A stretch of 22,947 nucleotides of DNA from JABDOU01 sp041609995 (GTDB lineage Bacteria; Actinomycetota; Acidimicrobiia; Spongiisociales; SHLN01): NCBI GenBank assembly GCA_041609995.1, contig JBFIPU010000038.1:1-22947 (forward strand). Reading direction: 5' to 3'. The notes under the pieces were generated by a model. The model was not told the DNA's origin. It searched no databases and saw only the letters and a list, made by a program, of their open reading frames with translations. Shown here piece after piece: positions 22,834 through 22,947 of the stretch; the first letter of the stretch is position 1; every line of letters starts with the position of its first letter. The position numbers and the translations under genes were made by a program.

Positions 22834-22947
22834 ATGAGCATTGTGGTCGGCATCGAAAATGCTCCGCATTCTGAGGTGGCTGTCCAGCGGGCCATCCAGC
22901 TGGCGGAAGCGCTCAACATGGATCTACACGTGGTGCACGTCAAGCAC
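22834..22947 (+). CDS. Universal stress protein family, N-terminal part (cut by window edge)
   Basis: ATG 22834 is preceded by GGAGGG (22823-22828). The 38 codons before the window edge read MSIVVGIENAPHSEVAVQRAI, then LAEALNMDLHVVHVKH. This is the first strand, loop and helix of a UspA-like domain (usual form: VGVDGSPHSE-A-RWA...A-LHVVHV). The ATP-binding G-x2-G-x9-G-S/T motif lies outside the window, so nucleotide binding cannot be checked. The gene is divergent from the APC permease. Confidence 0.75.
   Translation, partial: MSIVVGIENAPHSEVAVQRAIQLAEALNMDLHVVHVKH

Overview
This 22.9 kb window is high-GC, tightly packed bacterial chromosome. It has frequent GTG starts, 1-4 bp stop/start overlaps (ATGA, GTGA, TGATG) and exported lipoproteins with Ser/Thr-rich linkers. 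It also carries a serpin, a DM13 protein and a YkuD L,D-transpeptidase. This looks like an actinobacterium, perhaps of the Acidimicrobiia type; the lineage is inferred from gene style, not from a marker gene. I saw no rRNA, tRNA, CRISPR array, transposase or phage gene, and no gap over 300 bp.

Left part (1-8034), amine/amino-acid catabolism. A truncated aldehyde dehydrogenase (1-282, minus) is divergent from an overlapping operon: DAO-type FAD oxidase, small cupin, class-III aminotransferase and TetR regulator (348-3973). A perfect 15-bp palindrome (313-327) lies in the divergent promoter and is the natural candidate operator. Next come a convergent agmatinase-family ureohydrolase (3959-4939, minus) and, divergent from it, a run of a GabT-like aminotransferase, a C45 acyltransferase/amidohydrolase and a GNAT acetyltransferase (5007-8034). 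Together they suggest oxidation and transamination of guanidino/polyamine compounds, with possible N-acyl protection and deprotection.

Middle part (8065-13990), molybdenum hydroxylase and purine module. Three overlapping genes encode the Mo, FAD and [2Fe-2S] subunits of a xanthine-dehydrogenase-family enzyme, followed by an AAC(3)-family acetyltransferase. Facing them is a two-gene minus-strand operon: a MOSC-domain protein (a molybdenum-cofactor-related fold) and an adenine deaminase. Adenine to hypoxanthine to xanthine/urate is the simplest reading.

The most striking locus is 14022-14579. An AhpD-like peroxidase-family gene is interrupted in frame by TGA exactly where the second Cys of the CxxC redox motif belongs. 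Clear homology continues in the same frame to a TAG 300 bp later. A 6-bp GC hairpin with apical loop GGUCU begins 12 nt after the TGA, the layout of a bacterial SECIS element. I annotate it as a selenoprotein with a C-x-x-U active site; a standard caller would report a truncated 85-residue ORF.

Right part (14576-22947). A minus-strand run encodes a hemerythrin-like helical protein, an RraA-family protein and a lipoprotein esterase of the PHB-depolymerase type. A lipoprotein L,D-transpeptidase is divergent from a secreted serpin. Then follow a small RRM RNA-binding protein, a membrane-anchored DM13 protein, a thiolase, an APC permease and the start of a universal stress protein cut by the window edge.
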